From Rikenellaceae bacterium (GTDB taxonomy: Bacteria > Bacteroidota > Bacteroidia > Bacteroidales > Rikenellaceae): DNA of 35,532 nt. The stretch spans positions 1 through 35,532 of the forward strand of contig JAFQJK010000079.1 in the NCBI GenBank assembly GCA_017415005.1, in the 5' to 3' direction. Of this stretch, positions 1 through 8,608 are shown in pieces. Under the pieces are notes generated by a model that was given only the letters and a program-made list of their open reading frames with translations, was not told where the DNA came from and did no database searches. How positions within the stretch are numbered: position 1 is the first letter of the stretch; each line of letters begins with the position of its first letter. A program made the position numbers and the translations under genes.

Positions 1-29
1 GAGATTAATCCTTTTAATTTTAAGATATT

Positions 30-551
30 ATGAAAATGCAAACAAATGGCAATGTGTGGAGAAGCATTCTGGCCATTGTGGTGGGGCTGGTGCTGGTGAT
101 CTGGCCCGGAGCCGCCCTCAATTACATCGTGATCTTTCTGGGCGTCGTACTGCTGGTTGGCGGTGCGGTGGCCGTGGCTTCCTATTACGGTGCGAAGCGG
201 CAGACCGACGCCGTATCGTTCCCGGTCGACGGGGCGGTGACGGGCCTGGTCGGACTGCTCCTGATCCTGTTCCCGTCGTTTTTCGTCTCGGTGCTGATGT
301 TCGTGCTCGGCGTACTGCTGATCGTGGCAGCTGCCAGCGAGGTGTCGACGCTGATGAAGGCGCGCAAGGCGGGTTTCGCGGTCGCGGCGTGGAACTATGT
401 GGTGCCCGTACTGGTCCTTGTCGGCGGTATTGTCGTGCTGGTCAATCCGTTCGCATCGGCGGCGACCGTGTTCGTGCTGTTCGGCATCATGGCGATGATC
501 TATGGCGTGAGTGACCTGTATAACCAGTACACGTACAGCTCGAACAAGTAG
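30..551 (+). CDS. HdeD-like DUF308 membrane protein
   Basis: A 173-residue inner-membrane protein with no signal peptide and six predicted transmembrane segments at roughly residues 11-28, 31-52, 66-82, 84-102, 118-139 and 143-164. The segments fall into three similar pairs, as in the HdeD/DUF308 family. In enterobacteria HdeD is linked to acid resistance; in Bacteroidota these proteins are common and their role is not established. The start ATG follows an AT-rich leader with no clear ribosome binding site. The gene stands alone and is followed by a strong hairpin. Family assignment rests on topology, length and the glycine/valine-rich hydrophobic pattern, so the family is fairly sure and the function is not. 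Confidence 0.8.
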   Translation: MKMQTNGNVWRSILAIVVGLVLVIWPGAALNYIVIFLGVVLLVGGAVAVASYYGAKRQTDAVSFPVDGAVTGLVGLLLILFPSFFVSVLMFVLGVLLIVAAASEVSTLMKARKAGFAVAAWNYVVPVLVLVGGIVVLVNPFASAATVFVLFGIMAMIYGVSDLYNQYTYSSNK

Positions 552-595
552 CTGCATGGCGTGATCCGCGCTGCATAAGTAAAAAAATATGTGCC

Positions 596-621
596 GAGCC
601 CCCGCCTGATGGCGGGGGCTC
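596..621 (+). terminator. Hairpin terminator after the DUF308 gene
   Basis: An 11-bp perfect GC-rich stem with a TGAT loop lies 45 bases after the stop codon. The tract after it (TCTGTTAT) is only weakly T-rich, and an A-run precedes it. Confidence 0.75.
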
Positions 622-1174
622 TCTGTTATGGCTCAGGCAGGGTGCGGTCGCTGTTCCGGTGACTCCGGCCGCCGGTCGAAATAGACCCGGATCACCGCTC
701 CGCAGCGCAGTAGCGGCAAGTAGACGTTACGGAGGTATGGGTGCGGAGCGCCGCGTTCCGGCCCGATGATCCTGTTCAGCAGTGTCCCGCGTCCCGTACA
801 GGGTCCGGTACCGGACCACACTCCCGGGAACGTCGGGGTGAGCATGTCAACCGGGCGATGATGTGCGTGACGGATGGCGATGACGGGCCGGAGGCACCCG
901 AACAACCCGAGTATAAAACAGATGTTTGCTGCATGATGGAGGGCGGCTACGGCCGGGCCGAGAGTGTTTTCCGCAAGGCGGAAACCAATGGCGACCTCGA
1001 TGCGGCGGTCAGTCCCGAACATATCCGGCGGGCCCGGCGGATCATATTTTCATGGCAGGGTGGTTTCCGTAAGGTTTTGTCGTAAAATTCCAAGCGCAGG
1101 TACCTGTCACGCGGGTGGGGTTGCCTGTTTTTTGAGGGCGCTCCGGGGATGTCCGCAAGTCTGCTGGGTACCAG
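622..1174. other. Intergenic stretch without a convincing gene
   Basis: About 550 bases between the DUF308 terminator and the tRNA promoter. An open frame at 741-1085 (+, 114 codons) has a charged C-terminal half that looks somewhat protein-like. It has no promoter, no ribosome binding site, no recognisable domain, and an opposite-strand frame of similar size overlaps it. I see no RNA gene here. It may be decayed coding sequence. Confidence 0.4.
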
Positions 1175-1206
1175 TTTGGAGAAACCAAATAAATCCGTTA
1201 ATTTTG
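1175..1206 (+). promoter_or_regulatory. Bacteroidota sigma-type promoter for tRNA-Arg
   Basis: TTTG at 1175-1178 and TAATTTTG at 1199-1206 are separated by exactly 20 bases, an exact match to the Bacteroidota TTTG-N20-TAnnTTTG promoter. The expected start site lies about 20 bases before the mature tRNA. Confidence 0.8.
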
Positions 1207-1232
1207 CTGCGCTTCCATACCGTAATTTTATC

Positions 1233-1306
1233 GGTTCCGTAGCTCAGCTGGATAGAGCAGCAGCCTTCTAAGCTGCGGGTCGCGCGTTCGAGTCGCGCCG
1301 GAATCA
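1233..1306 (+). tRNA. tRNA-Arg (anticodon UCU)
   Basis: A complete cloverleaf can be drawn. The acceptor stem is GGTTCCG with CGGAATC (one G-U). The D-stem is GCTC/GAGC, the anticodon stem GCAGC/GCTGC around loop CTTCTAA, and the T-stem GCGCG/CGCGC around TTCGAGT. The discriminator is A1306. The anticodon TCT at 1267-1269 reads AGA/AGG arginine codons. CCA is not encoded (CCG follows), as is common in Bacteroidota. It has its own promoter upstream and a terminator downstream. Confidence 0.96.
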
Positions 1307-1318
1307 CCGGGTAAGCAG

Positions 1319-1345
1319 GCCGTATCGTACGATACGGCTTTTTTT
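1319..1345 (+). terminator. Rho-independent terminator of tRNA-Arg
   Basis: An 8-bp stem (GCCGTATC/GATACGGC) with a GTAC loop at 1319-1338 runs directly into a run of T to 1345, 13 bases after the tRNA. Confidence 0.9.
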
Positions 1346-1464
1346 ATTGGTTCCGGCCGGGCCTTTGGCTCGCTTCCCCGGCTGAGGTAAGGGGGATGCG
1401 GGAGCCGTTGGGCTTCCGGGAATTTTTTCATACCTTAGAACTCGGTAAGACCAAAACGACGACT

Positions 1465-2013
1465 ATGGAAAAGGTATTTGTATTTTTGGCCGACGGTTTC
1501 GAGGAGATCGAGGCGCTGACCGTTGTGGATGTCCTGCGCCGTGCGGGGCTTGAGGTGGAGATGGTGTCGGTGAAGCCCGAGCGCCGGGTGACGGGCGCCC
1601 ACGGTATCTGTGTCCGGTGCGATACGGTGTTCGGTGAGTGCCTGTTCGGGCAGGCCGCGGCGTTGGTGCTTCCGGGCGGTATGCCCGGGGCGGCCAATCT
1701 CGACGCGCACAAGGGGTTGAGGAAGTTGCTTGCGGAGAGTGTCGCAGCCGGGAAGACGGTGGCCGCGATCTGTGCCGCTCCGCTCGTGCTCGGCCACCTC
1801 GGCGTGCTCAGCGGCCGTCGGGCCACCTGTTACCCGGGATTCGAGAGCGAACTCGAAGGGGCGGCGGTGACCGGAGCCCTGGTCGAGCGCGACGGCAATA
1901 TCGTAACGGGCCGGGGGCCCGGCGTTGCGATGGAGTTCGCGATGACGCTGGCCGGGATGTTGTGCGGGCCGGGCAAGGTCGCCGAGCTGAAGAAGGCTAT
2001 GATCGTGCAGTAG
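1465..2013 (+). CDS. DJ-1/PfpI family protein (YajL/ThiJ type)
   Basis: A 182-residue cytosolic protein of the DJ-1/ThiJ/PfpI superfamily. It has the N-terminal DGFEEIEA signature (residues 10-17, acidic residue of the active site) and the nucleophile elbow with Cys103 in the motif AAICAAP. Length matches DJ-1/YajL proteins (about 180-200). Members act in protein and metabolite damage control (glyoxalase or deglycase-like activity, chaperone, thiol sensing); the exact activity cannot be read from sequence. The frame stays open upstream to 1396, but the ATG at 1465 aligns with the family start (MEKVFVFL) and the extra upstream residues do not fit. It stands alone after tRNA-Arg, with 285 bases to the next gene. 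Confidence 0.9.
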   Translation: MEKVFVFLADGFEEIEALTVVDVLRRAGLEVEMVSVKPERRVTGAHGICVRCDTVFGECLFGQAAALVLPGGMPGAANLDAHKGLRKLLAESVAAGKTVAAICAAPLVLGHLGVLSGRRATCYPGFESELEGAAVTGALVERDGNIVTGRGPGVAMEFAMTLAGMLCGPGKVAELKKAMIVQ

Positions 2014-2298
2014 GCGAGCCTGCTGCACGGACGGGCGGCCCGGTGGCCGTGGAAGGGAGACGGCGCATGACCGCTGTCCGCGGCCTGTATAGCCTGTGCA
2101 GGCGATCGGCAGGTTATACGCCGGCCCTGTCGCGCTACCCGCCGATCGCTGGAGCTCGTGGCATTGTCGTTGCTGCATGGCGGGGTGTCGCCGGGCTGTG
2201 CGTCTGCGCGCAGCCGTACGGGCGGTGCCGTGGCGAGCGTGCGTGCGGTCGGGCTGTACGGGAAGGCGTACCAAACAGTTTGAGACCCAATTTATAGT

Positions 2299-2928
2299 AT
2301 GACACATATGAAAGTATTGCTGGTGAACGGCAGCCCCCACCGCGAGGGCTGCACGTATACGGCGCTGGTCGAAGTGGCGGCGGCGCTGGAGCGGAATGAG
2401 GTCGAGACTGAGATCATGTGGCTCGGCAACAAGGCGATATCGGGGTGCCTCGGGTGTAACGCGTGTCTGCAGACCGGGCGCTGCGTGATCGACGATGTGG
2501 TCAACCGGTTCCTCGATAAGGTCGAGGGTTTCGATGCGTTCGTGTTCGGCTCGCCCGTGCATTTTGCGGCGGCCACGGGGGCGATTACCTCGTTCATGGA
2601 CCGGGCGTTCTATGGGCGGGGCGGGCTTTTCCGGCTCAAGCCTGCCGCTGCGGTGGTCAGCTGCCGGCGGGGCGGGGCTTCGGCAGCGCTCGACCAGCTG
2701 ACCAAGTATTTTACGATCAGCCAGATGCCGGTCGTTTCGTCGCAGTATTGGAATGCGGTGCACGGGACGACGCCCGAGGAGGTGCGGCGTGACGAGGAGG
2801 GGCTGCAAACGATGCGTATCCTCGGTGAGAACATGGCGTGGCTGCTGCGCTCGATCGAGGCGGGCCGTGCGGCCGAAGTGCGCCGGCCGGGGACCGAGCC
2901 GCGCCTGCGGACCAATTTTATTCGTTAG
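2299..2928 (+). CDS. Flavodoxin-fold NAD(P)H-dependent FMN reductase, iron-sulfur flavoprotein-like
   Basis: A 209-residue protein with the FMN-binding start of NADPH-dependent FMN reductases (VLLVNGSPHREG, residues 6-17) and the flavin-contacting segment FGSPVHF. Between them is a compact cysteine cluster (Cys50, 53, 56, 62; CX2CX2CX5C) like that in iron-sulfur flavoproteins (Isf), which carry FMN plus a [4Fe-4S] cluster for electron transfer. The substrate is unknown. An alternative start at Met4 (2308) would lose three residues. It lies 64 bases before the iron alcohol dehydrogenase on the same strand, so the two may share a transcript; a redox link is inference only. Confidence 0.88.
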   Translation: MTHMKVLLVNGSPHREGCTYTALVEVAAALERNEVETEIMWLGNKAISGCLGCNACLQTGRCVIDDVVNRFLDKVEGFDAFVFGSPVHFAAATGAITSFMDRAFYGRGGLFRLKPAAAVVSCRRGGASAALDQLTKYFTISQMPVVSSQYWNAVHGTTPEEVRRDEEGLQTMRILGENMAWLLRSIEAGRAAEVRRPGTEPRLRTNFIR

Positions 2929-2992
2929 GCCGGGGGCTTGCCCTCTGGGTGGGCGCCCAGTGAGTAGATCACGGACTAAAATATCGTAAACG

Positions 2993-4138
2993 ATGAAAAA
3001 CTTTGAATATCACAACCCGACCCGGCTCGTGTTCGGCAAGGGGCAGATCGCGAAGCTGGCCGGGCTGGTGCCGGCCGGGGCGAAGATCATGGTCACGTTC
3101 GGGGGCGGCAGCGTCCGGCGCAACGGCGTGTACGACCAGGTGGCGCAGGCGCTCGAAGGGCGCGATTATGTCGAGTTCTGGGGTATCGAGCCCAACCCGT
3201 CGGTCGAGACGGTGCGCGAGGCCGTGGCGCTCGGGCGGGAGTATGGCGTTGACTTCCTGCTGGCCGTCGGCGGAGGCTCTGTTCTCGACGGGACGAAGCT
3301 GATCGCCTCGGCGCTGGCCATGCCCGGGATCGATCCGTGGGAGATCGTGCTGAGCGGGCAGGCCCGTGCTGCGATCCCCTATGCGTCGGTGATGACGTTG
3401 CCTGCGACCGGCTCGGAGATGAACAATGGGGCGGTGATCTCGCGGCGTGAGACCCGTGAGAAGTATCCGTTCTACAGCCGTTATCCCGAGTTTTCGATCC
3501 TTGATCCGGAGGTGACCTATACGCTGCCGCCCGAGCAGATCGCCAACGGAGTGACGGATGTCTATGCCCATATTCTCGAGCAGTATATGACCGTGCCCGG
3601 GCAGTCGCGCCTGATGGACCGCTGGGCCGAGGGGATGCTGATGGAGCTCGTCGAGCTGGCTCCGAAGATCCGTGCGAATCCGCACGATTACGACGTGATG
3701 GCCGATTTCATGCTGGTGGCGGCGATGGCGCTCAACGATATGATCCGCATGGGCGTTACCGAGGACTGGTCGACGCACATGATCGGCCATGAGCTGACGG
3801 CGCTGCACGGCATTGCGCACGGCGCATCGCTGGCGATCGTCTTCCCGGCCACGCTCCGTGTGCTCAGGGATCAGAAGCGCGGCAAGCTGTTGCAGTATGC
3901 CGAGCGGGTGTGGCACATTACCGAAGGGGGCGAGGATGCCCGGATCGACGAGGCGATCGCCCGCACCGAGGCTTTTTTCCGCTCGCTGGGCCAGAAGACA
4001 CGCCTCGCGGAGGCCGGAATCGGCGACGAGACGATCGAGGTGATCGCCGAGCGGTTCAATAAGGCCGGCGTTGCTTATGGCGAGGGGCGGAACGTCACCG
4101 GCGACGTTGCGCGGCAGATCTTGCAGGCCGCGAAATAA
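2993..4138 (+). CDS. Iron-containing alcohol dehydrogenase, YqhD/BdhA-like
   Basis: A 381-residue group III alcohol dehydrogenase, matching the 380-390 residues of YqhD and clostridial butanol dehydrogenases. The dinucleotide-binding GGGSV is at residues 93-97. The metal ligands are visible as Asp189 and His193 (TDVYAH), His266 (GHELTALHG) and His276. Family members reduce aldehydes with NAD(P)H and often clear toxic aldehydes from lipid peroxidation or sugar breakdown. Substrate and cofactor preference cannot be fixed here. Iron ADH relatives (FomC, PhpC) reduce phosphonoacetaldehyde in phosphonate producers, but this gene is 28 kb from the phosphonate operon and resembles the general YqhD branch, so a link is speculative. 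Confidence 0.92.
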   Translation: MKNFEYHNPTRLVFGKGQIAKLAGLVPAGAKIMVTFGGGSVRRNGVYDQVAQALEGRDYVEFWGIEPNPSVETVREAVALGREYGVDFLLAVGGGSVLDGTKLIASALAMPGIDPWEIVLSGQARAAIPYASVMTLPATGSEMNNGAVISRRETREKYPFYSRYPEFSILDPEVTYTLPPEQIANGVTDVYAHILEQYMTVPGQSRLMDRWAEGMLMELVELAPKIRANPHDYDVMADFMLVAAMALNDMIRMGVTEDWSTHMIGHELTALHGIAHGASLAIVFPATLRVLRDQKRGKLLQYAERVWHITEGGEDARIDEAIARTEAFFRSLGQKTRLAEAGIGDETIEVIAERFNKAGVAYGEGRNVTGDVARQILQAAK

Positions 4139-4281
4139 GAGGACCGGAGCGCCCTGTCATACCGGTATGCTGCTCGCCGTGTTCCGCTCCCGGACCGCTA
4201 TTCGGAATGGAGCCGGAGGAATGGGTGGGATGCGATTCGTCTGTGGGCGGTATGCCGCGGTGCGGATAGGTTATCAATGAA

Positions 4282-4310
4282 AGCGGGTCGCGATTCGGTC
4301 GCGACCCGCT
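4282..4310. terminator. Bidirectional terminator between convergent genes
   Basis: A 12-bp perfect stem (4282-4293 with 4299-4310) and a 5-base loop lie between the alcohol dehydrogenase (+) and the secreted protein (-). ATTTTGT follows on the plus strand, and TTTCATTG on the minus strand. Confidence 0.85.
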
Positions 4311-4328
4311 ATTTTGTGTCTCCCGGGC

Positions 4329-4952
4329 TTATCGGGCCTTCGGGGCGTCAGGCTTACGCTCCGGCCGGTCGGGCATGCCCTGCCGGCGGAAGTCGGCGTT
4401 GCGGCGTGCCTTCTCCATGGCGGTCCACTTGCCGTACTGCTCGGGCGTGAGGACCTTCCTGAATTTGGCAGCGCGTTTGGCCAGGGCTTCGTCCGACACT
4501 TCGGGCATGGCGTTCATAAGCCGGGGCCGGCGCCGTACGGCAGCCGTATCGCCGTCGGGTCGGGGCCGATCGAACCTGGGTTGTTGCATGCCGGGCCCGG
4601 CTTCCCGCATGCTGCCGGGACCGCCCATGCCGCCCGGGCGTCCCATGGGGCCCATACCTTCGGGCCGCATGGGAGGCGCTGTGTTCGAGGTGCCGGTTAT
4701 GCCGAGCCGCTCGTTCCAGTATTTCAGGTTGAGTTTGTAGACCTTTTTGGATTGTTTGGCGTTCAGGCCGAGTTGTTTACCCATCCGGTCGGTCATCTCC
4801 CTGGCCATAACGTCGGCGGAAGGGCGTTGGGGGGCTGCCTGTGGGGCAGGTCCGGGATCATCGTGCGTCTGGGCGCAGACATTGCTTCCCCAGACGATGG
4901 CTGCGGCCAGCAAAATCGAACGCAGTCCGTTGGCTGTCAGGAACTTTTTCAT
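4329..4952 (-). CDS. Secreted Pro/Gly/Met-rich protein (DUF4890/Spy-like)
   Basis: A 207-residue exported protein. A signal peptide spans about residues 1-27 (positive MKKF, a hydrophobic stretch, cleavage near VCAQ). The helical segment at 47-80 (AREMTDRMGKQLGLNAKQSK) and the C-terminal KVLTPEQYGKW motif match the repeat logic of Spy/DUF4890-type periplasmic proteins. In these, LTPEQ-type motifs form a chaperone-like helical hairpin. The centre (about 88-130) is low-complexity Met/Gly/Pro/Arg, unusual and probably disordered, with possible metal binding through methionines. It has its own promoter. Function is inferred only from weak motif similarity. Confidence 0.8.
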   Translation of the reverse strand: MKKFLTANGLRSILLAAAIVWGSNVCAQTHDDPGPAPQAAPQRPSADVMAREMTDRMGKQLGLNAKQSKKVYKLNLKYWNERLGITGTSNTAPPMRPEGMGPMGRPGGMGGPGSMREAGPGMQQPRFDRPRPDGDTAAVRRRPRLMNAMPEVSDEALAKRAAKFRKVLTPEQYGKWTAMEKARRNADFRRQGMPDRPERKPDAPKAR

Positions 4953-5008
4953 AGATAATATAATTATGTATTAGGTGTCAGAAGTACGGATTTCCTGAGT
5001 GGCATACA

Positions 5009-5040
5009 CAATAATAAACCGAATTTGCGGACATTTCAAA
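5009..5040 (-). promoter_or_regulatory. Promoter of the secreted Pro/Gly/Met-rich gene
   Basis: Read on the minus strand, TTTG (5040-5037) is followed after exactly 20 bases by TATTATTG (5016-5009). This is one mismatch from TAnnTTTG. The start codon is 57 bases downstream. Confidence 0.65.
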
Positions 5041-5461
5041 TAAAATCGGCAAACGACCGTTTTGTGTCGACGAAACCCGCAATATCGTCTTTTTTGCCAG
5101 TATTCGGCGGGATGGTACGTTTGGCCTGTTGGGTGTTTGTCCGGATGGAGCCCGCGATCGAGGGCTTAGGTCCCCTGTTGTTGATCGATCGGTCAGTAAG
5201 GCCTGAAATTATGTTTTTCTTGGGGCTTGGGAGTAGAAAATAGTATTGTGGCGTGCCCGGGTTCTGATTTTTTAGGATATTTTGCATTGTTTTTTAATGA
5301 GGGCGTATGTTTTATTAATGTATAGCGTACGGGCTGTGGGATTTTGTTGCGATCCGAGACCTTGCCGATCCTGCGTACGGTCCGGATAGGTTCTTGGCCC
5401 TGCAAGGGCGGCGGCATGCAGCCGGGTTTCGGTCCATGGCGGCGTTGTCCGGGAAAATTTA
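5041..5461. other. Intergenic stretch, no gene seen
   Basis: About 420 bases, AT-richer than the surroundings around 5240-5330. Small open frames occur on both strands, with no start signals and low-complexity translations. I see no tRNA, terminator or recognisable RNA element. Confidence 0.5.
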
Positions 5462-5469
5462 TATCTTTG
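5462..5469 (+). promoter_or_regulatory. rmlA: Probable -7 element upstream of rmlA
   Basis: TATCTTTG matches the Bacteroidota -7 consensus TAnnTTTG. No TTTG sits at the normal distance (a TTG lies 14 bases upstream), so the promoter is weak or regulated. The leader to the ATG would be about 85 bases and contains a short inverted repeat ACAGAG/CTCTGT near 5496-5518. Confidence 0.5.
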
Positions 5470-5561
5470 TCGATCAGGGCAAAGAACGGGCCGTGACAGA
5501 GGTATGAAGCGTCTCTGTGATGTGGAGCTGCGGGAGCCCGATCATATAAACAACCGTAAGA

Positions 5562-6452
5562 ATGAAAGGTATCGTATTAGCAGGGGGGACCGGGTCGCGG
5601 CTTTACCCGATTACCCGGGGGGTCTCCAAGCAGTTGCTCCCGATTTATGACAAGCCGATGATCTATTATCCGGTCTCGGTGCTGATGCTGGCCGGGATAC
5701 GTGAGATTCTGATCATTTCGACCCCGGATGACCTGCCGATGTTCCGCAGGCTGCTGGGCGACGGGGCCGAGCTCGGTGTGCGTTTCGAGTATGCCGAGCA
5801 GCCTTCGCCCGACGGACTGGCTCAGGCCTTCCTGATCGGGGAGCGATTTATCGGCGATGACAGCGTTTGCCTGGTGCTGGGCGATAATATCTTTTACGGG
5901 CAGGGATTCACCCGGATGCTCAACCAGACGGTCGAGGCGGTCGAGCAGGATGGCAAGGCCGTGGTGTTCGGGTATTGGGTCTCCGACCCTGAGCGATATG
6001 GCGTGGCGGAGATCGATGAGGCGGGGGCTGTGCTCAGTATTGAGGAGAAGCCTCGGGTGCCTAAGTCGAACTATGCCGTGGTGGGCCTTTATTTTTACCC
6101 GAACCGGGTGGTCGACGTGGCCAAGGGGATCAAGCCTTCGGCGCGCGGCGAGCTCGAGATCACGACGGTCAACGAACAGTTCATGCGCGAGGGGGCTTTG
6201 CAGATGAATGTCCTGTCGGGCGGCTTTGCATGGCTCGATACCGGGACGCATGATTCGCTCAGCGAGGCCTCGACCTTTATCGAGGTGATCGAGAAACGGA
6301 CCAGCCTCAAGGTGGCTTGTCTCGAGGAGATCGCCTATCGTTCGGGCTGGATCTCGCGCGAACAGCTCGAGAAGCTGGCACAGCCGATGATCCGCAATCA
6401 GTACGGGCAGTACCTGGTCAATGAGGTGCCCAAGCACACGAAGCTCAGGTAG
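5562..6452 (+). CDS. rmlA: Glucose-1-phosphate thymidylyltransferase
   Basis: A 296-residue cytosolic enzyme joining dTTP and glucose-1-phosphate to give dTDP-glucose, the first step towards dTDP-rhamnose and other dTDP-deoxysugars. The nucleotide-binding signature [11 protein letters not shown] is at residues 6-16, with catalytic Lys23 (GVSKQ). The metal-binding LGDNIFYG and the EEKP and ELEIT motifs are all present. Length matches RmlA (about 290). The next enzyme, RmlB, is present only as a fragment at the far right edge of the window, so the dTDP-sugar genes are split. It is followed after 137 bases by kdsA and kdsD, which suggests an envelope-sugar cluster. Confidence 0.97.
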   Translation: MKGIVLAGGTGSRLYPITRGVSKQLLPIYDKPMIYYPVSVLMLAGIREILIISTPDDLPMFRRLLGDGAELGVRFEYAEQPSPDGLAQAFLIGERFIGDDSVCLVLGDNIFYGQGFTRMLNQTVEAVEQDGKAVVFGYWVSDPERYGVAEIDEAGAVLSIEEKPRVPKSNYAVVGLYFYPNRVVDVAKGIKPSARGELEITTVNEQFMREGALQMNVLSGGFAWLDTGTHDSLSEASTFIEVIEKRTSLKVACLEEIAYRSGWISREQLEKLAQPMIRNQYGQYLVNEVPKHTKLR

Positions 6453-6589
6453 GGCCGCCTGTGGCGAAAGCCGGGAGGAGGCCCCGGAGATAAATAGGAC
6501 CGGGAATGCAGGGTCCGGCACGGCATGTGTGACAGGTCAGGTGGCGGGACGGGAGCGTGAGGGTGGAAATAACGGAAAAATAGTGGAGT

Positions 6590-7360
6590 ATGTTTCAGGA
6601 AGACAGAACGAAGCCGGTGTTTATCGCCGGGCCGTGCGTGATCGAGAGCGCGGGGTTGCTGGACGAGGTGGCGGCCGAGCTCGCGCGCATCAGACGGGAG
6701 CTTGGCGTGCAGGTGATCTTTAAGGCGTCGTACGACAAGGCCAACCGGACCTCGGTGAAAGCGTTCCGGGGCCCCGGGATCGAGAAGGGGCTGGCCATGC
6801 TGGCCGATGCGGGGGCGAAGTACGGCCTTCCGCTTACCACGGATATTCACGAGGCATGGCAGGCTGAGGCGGTCGGCCGTGTGGTGGATGTGATCCAGAT
6901 ACCGGCCTTCCTGTGCCGGCAGACCGACCTGCTGGTGGCTGCCGCGCGGACGGGCAAGGTCGTCAATGTGAAGAAGGCCCAGTTCCTCTCGGGCGAGGAT
7001 ATGCGCTATCCGGCCGAGAAGGTGCGTGAGGCCGGGGGCGAGCGGGTCTGGCTGACCGAACGGGGCAATATGTACGGGTATAACAACCTGGTGGTCGATT
7101 TCCGCAATGTTTCCGACCTGGGGCGCTGGACCGACCGCGTGGTGATGGACTGTACGCACTCGGTGCAGCGGCCCGGAGCAGCCGGGGGGGCGACGGGCGG
7201 CAACCGCGAGTTCGTGCCTGCAATGGCGCTGGCGGCCAAGGCATTCGGTGCGAACGGATACTTCTTCGAGGTGCATCCCGATCCGGACAAGGCGTGCAGC
7301 GACGGTCCGAATATGCTGTACCTGAAGGACCTGGAACGCGTGATCGGGAGTTTGTTGTAA
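6590..7360 (+). CDS. kdsA: 3-deoxy-8-phosphooctulonate (KDO-8-P) synthase, metal-dependent type
   Basis: A 256-residue enzyme condensing PEP and arabinose-5-phosphate into KDO-8-phosphate for lipopolysaccharide inner core. Family signatures are clear: FKASYDKANR, TDIHEAWQ, IQIPAFLCRQTDLL, NVKKAQFLSGEDM, TERGNMYGYNNL and DCTHSVQ. Cys16 in IAGPC is present; the metal-independent E. coli enzyme has Asn at this place. With the His in DCTHS, Glu in FEVHP and Asp in CSDGPN, this marks the metal-dependent class, as in Aquifex. The stop lies 81 bases before the likely start of kdsD, which makes arabinose-5-phosphate, so the two are probably co-transcribed. Confidence 0.97.
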   Translation: MFQEDRTKPVFIAGPCVIESAGLLDEVAAELARIRRELGVQVIFKASYDKANRTSVKAFRGPGIEKGLAMLADAGAKYGLPLTTDIHEAWQAEAVGRVVDVIQIPAFLCRQTDLLVAAARTGKVVNVKKAQFLSGEDMRYPAEKVREAGGERVWLTERGNMYGYNNLVVDFRNVSDLGRWTDRVVMDCTHSVQRPGAAGGATGGNREFVPAMALAAKAFGANGYFFEVHPDPDKACSDGPNMLYLKDLERVIGSLL

Positions 7361-7441
7361 ATTGAGTAGTTGCATCCTGCCCGGGCAATGCGGGAGCCAC
7401 ACGGCCGTCCGTGCAGCCCGGCAATGGTAATCGAATTTGAT

Positions 7442-8404
7442 ATGAGTACGATACGGGAAAACGCCCTGCATACGATCCGGGCCGAGGCGGCAGCGATCGC
7501 ACACCTGGAGACGCTGCTGACAGACGATTTCGAAAAGGCCGTCCGCCATGTGCTTGCCTGCAAGGGCCGGGTTGTGGTGACCGGCATGGGCAAGTCGGGC
7601 CAGATCGGTAAGAAGATCGCGGCGACGCTGGCCAGTACGGGGACTCCGTCGTTCTTCCTGCACCCGGGCGAAGCGTTTCACGGCGACCTGGGGATGGTGT
7701 CGGGCGACGATGTGATCCTGGCGATCTCGAACTCGGGCAATACCGACGAGATCCTGAAATTAATTCCATTCTTCGAAGACAACGGCAACCGGATCATTGC
7801 GATGACGGGCAATCCCGAGTCGACACTGGCCCGCCATGCGGCATATCACCTTAATATCGCCGTGGACAGCGAGGCCTGTCCGCTGAGTCTGGCGCCCACC
7901 TCGTCGACGACCGCCTCGCTCGTAATGGGCGATGCGCTGGCGCTGGCGCTGATGAACGAGCGCCACTTCAAGGCGGAGGACTTCGCGCGCTTCCATCCGG
8001 GCGGTAGCCTGGGGCGCAAGCTGCTCGTGCGCGTGGGAGACGTGATGCGGAGGGACAACCTGCCGGTCGTACCGCCGACCATGAAGCTCGGCGATGTGAT
8101 CATCGCGATCAGCAAGGCGCGGCTCGGGATCGCGATCGTCGAGGAGGAGGGCCGGATCTGCGGGTTGTTCACCGACGGCGATATGCGGCGCACGATGCAG
8201 AAGTACGGCAATGCTTTCTTCGATATGCCGGTGAGCGACGTGATGACGCGTACGCCCAAGATGATCTCGCACCGGGCGCGGATCACCGAGGCCGAGGCGC
8301 TCATGCAGCAGTACAAGATACACTCGTTGCCGGTGGTCGGTGACAACGGCGAGTTGGCCGGTATCGTCGAGGTGTACGACCTCTATGCCGGTAATGCCTT
8401 GTAA
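7442..8404 (+). CDS. kdsD: Arabinose-5-phosphate isomerase (KdsD/KpsF)
   Basis: A 320-residue SIS-plus-two-CBS enzyme converting ribulose-5-phosphate to arabinose-5-phosphate, the substrate of the KdsA encoded just upstream. The SIS domain (about 40-170) carries TGMGKSGQIGKKIA, the HPGEAFHGDLG loop, SNSGNTDE and the TSSTTASL signature. Two CBS repeats (about 205-265 and 270-320) end the protein. Length agrees with KdsD/KpsF (about 320-330). The start is uncertain: the frame is open from 7370 and another ATG lies at 7424. I chose 7442 because the sequence from there (MSTIRENALHTI) fits the usual N-terminal helix. A strong terminator follows. Confidence 0.95.
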   Translation: MSTIRENALHTIRAEAAAIAHLETLLTDDFEKAVRHVLACKGRVVVTGMGKSGQIGKKIAATLASTGTPSFFLHPGEAFHGDLGMVSGDDVILAISNSGNTDEILKLIPFFEDNGNRIIAMTGNPESTLARHAAYHLNIAVDSEACPLSLAPTSSTTASLVMGDALALALMNERHFKAEDFARFHPGGSLGRKLLVRVGDVMRRDNLPVVPPTMKLGDVIIAISKARLGIAIVEEEGRICGLFTDGDMRRTMQKYGNAFFDMPVSDVMTRTPKMISHRARITEAEALMQQYKIHSLPVVGDNGELAGIVEVYDLYAGNAL

Positions 8405-8428
8405 AGGGCATACTTCCCCGGATAGGTA

Positions 8429-8454
8429 CGGGGGCAGCCGCAAGGCTGCCCCCG
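8429..8454 (+). terminator. Rho-independent terminator after kdsD
   Basis: An 11-bp perfect GC stem (8429-8439/8444-8454) with a GCAA tetraloop is followed by TTTTATTTAT. It ends the kdsA-kdsD transcript. Confidence 0.92.
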
Positions 8455-8608
8455 TTTTATTTATCCCCGGGCATTCCGTTGTAGCTGTGCTGTGATGGCG
8501 CGGGCCGCGCCCGGGGAAATTGTTTGTGGCAGGTGCGGTCGGTGCGGCCGGTTGCCCGGGCGTTGTGGGAGAGGTTTTCGACCGAGGTGTTGCGCGGGAG
8601 CGTCGGGC

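Noticed and set aside
741..1085. 114-codon open frame upstream of tRNA-Arg
   Set aside because: There is no promoter, ribosome binding site or recognisable domain, and an opposite frame overlaps it. It was left as intergenic.
1435..2808. 457-codon minus-strand open frame over the DJ-1 and reductase genes
   Set aside because: It runs antisense to two well-supported genes and has low-complexity composition and no domain.
2993..4138. Iron alcohol dehydrogenase as the phosphonoacetaldehyde reductase of the phosphonate locus
   Set aside because: It is 28 kb away, on the opposite strand, and its motifs fit the general YqhD/BdhA branch. It is kept only as a remote possibility.
6398..7681. 427-codon minus-strand open frame across kdsA
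   Set aside because: kdsA is clearly coding on the plus strand; no start signal or domain is seen on the minus strand.
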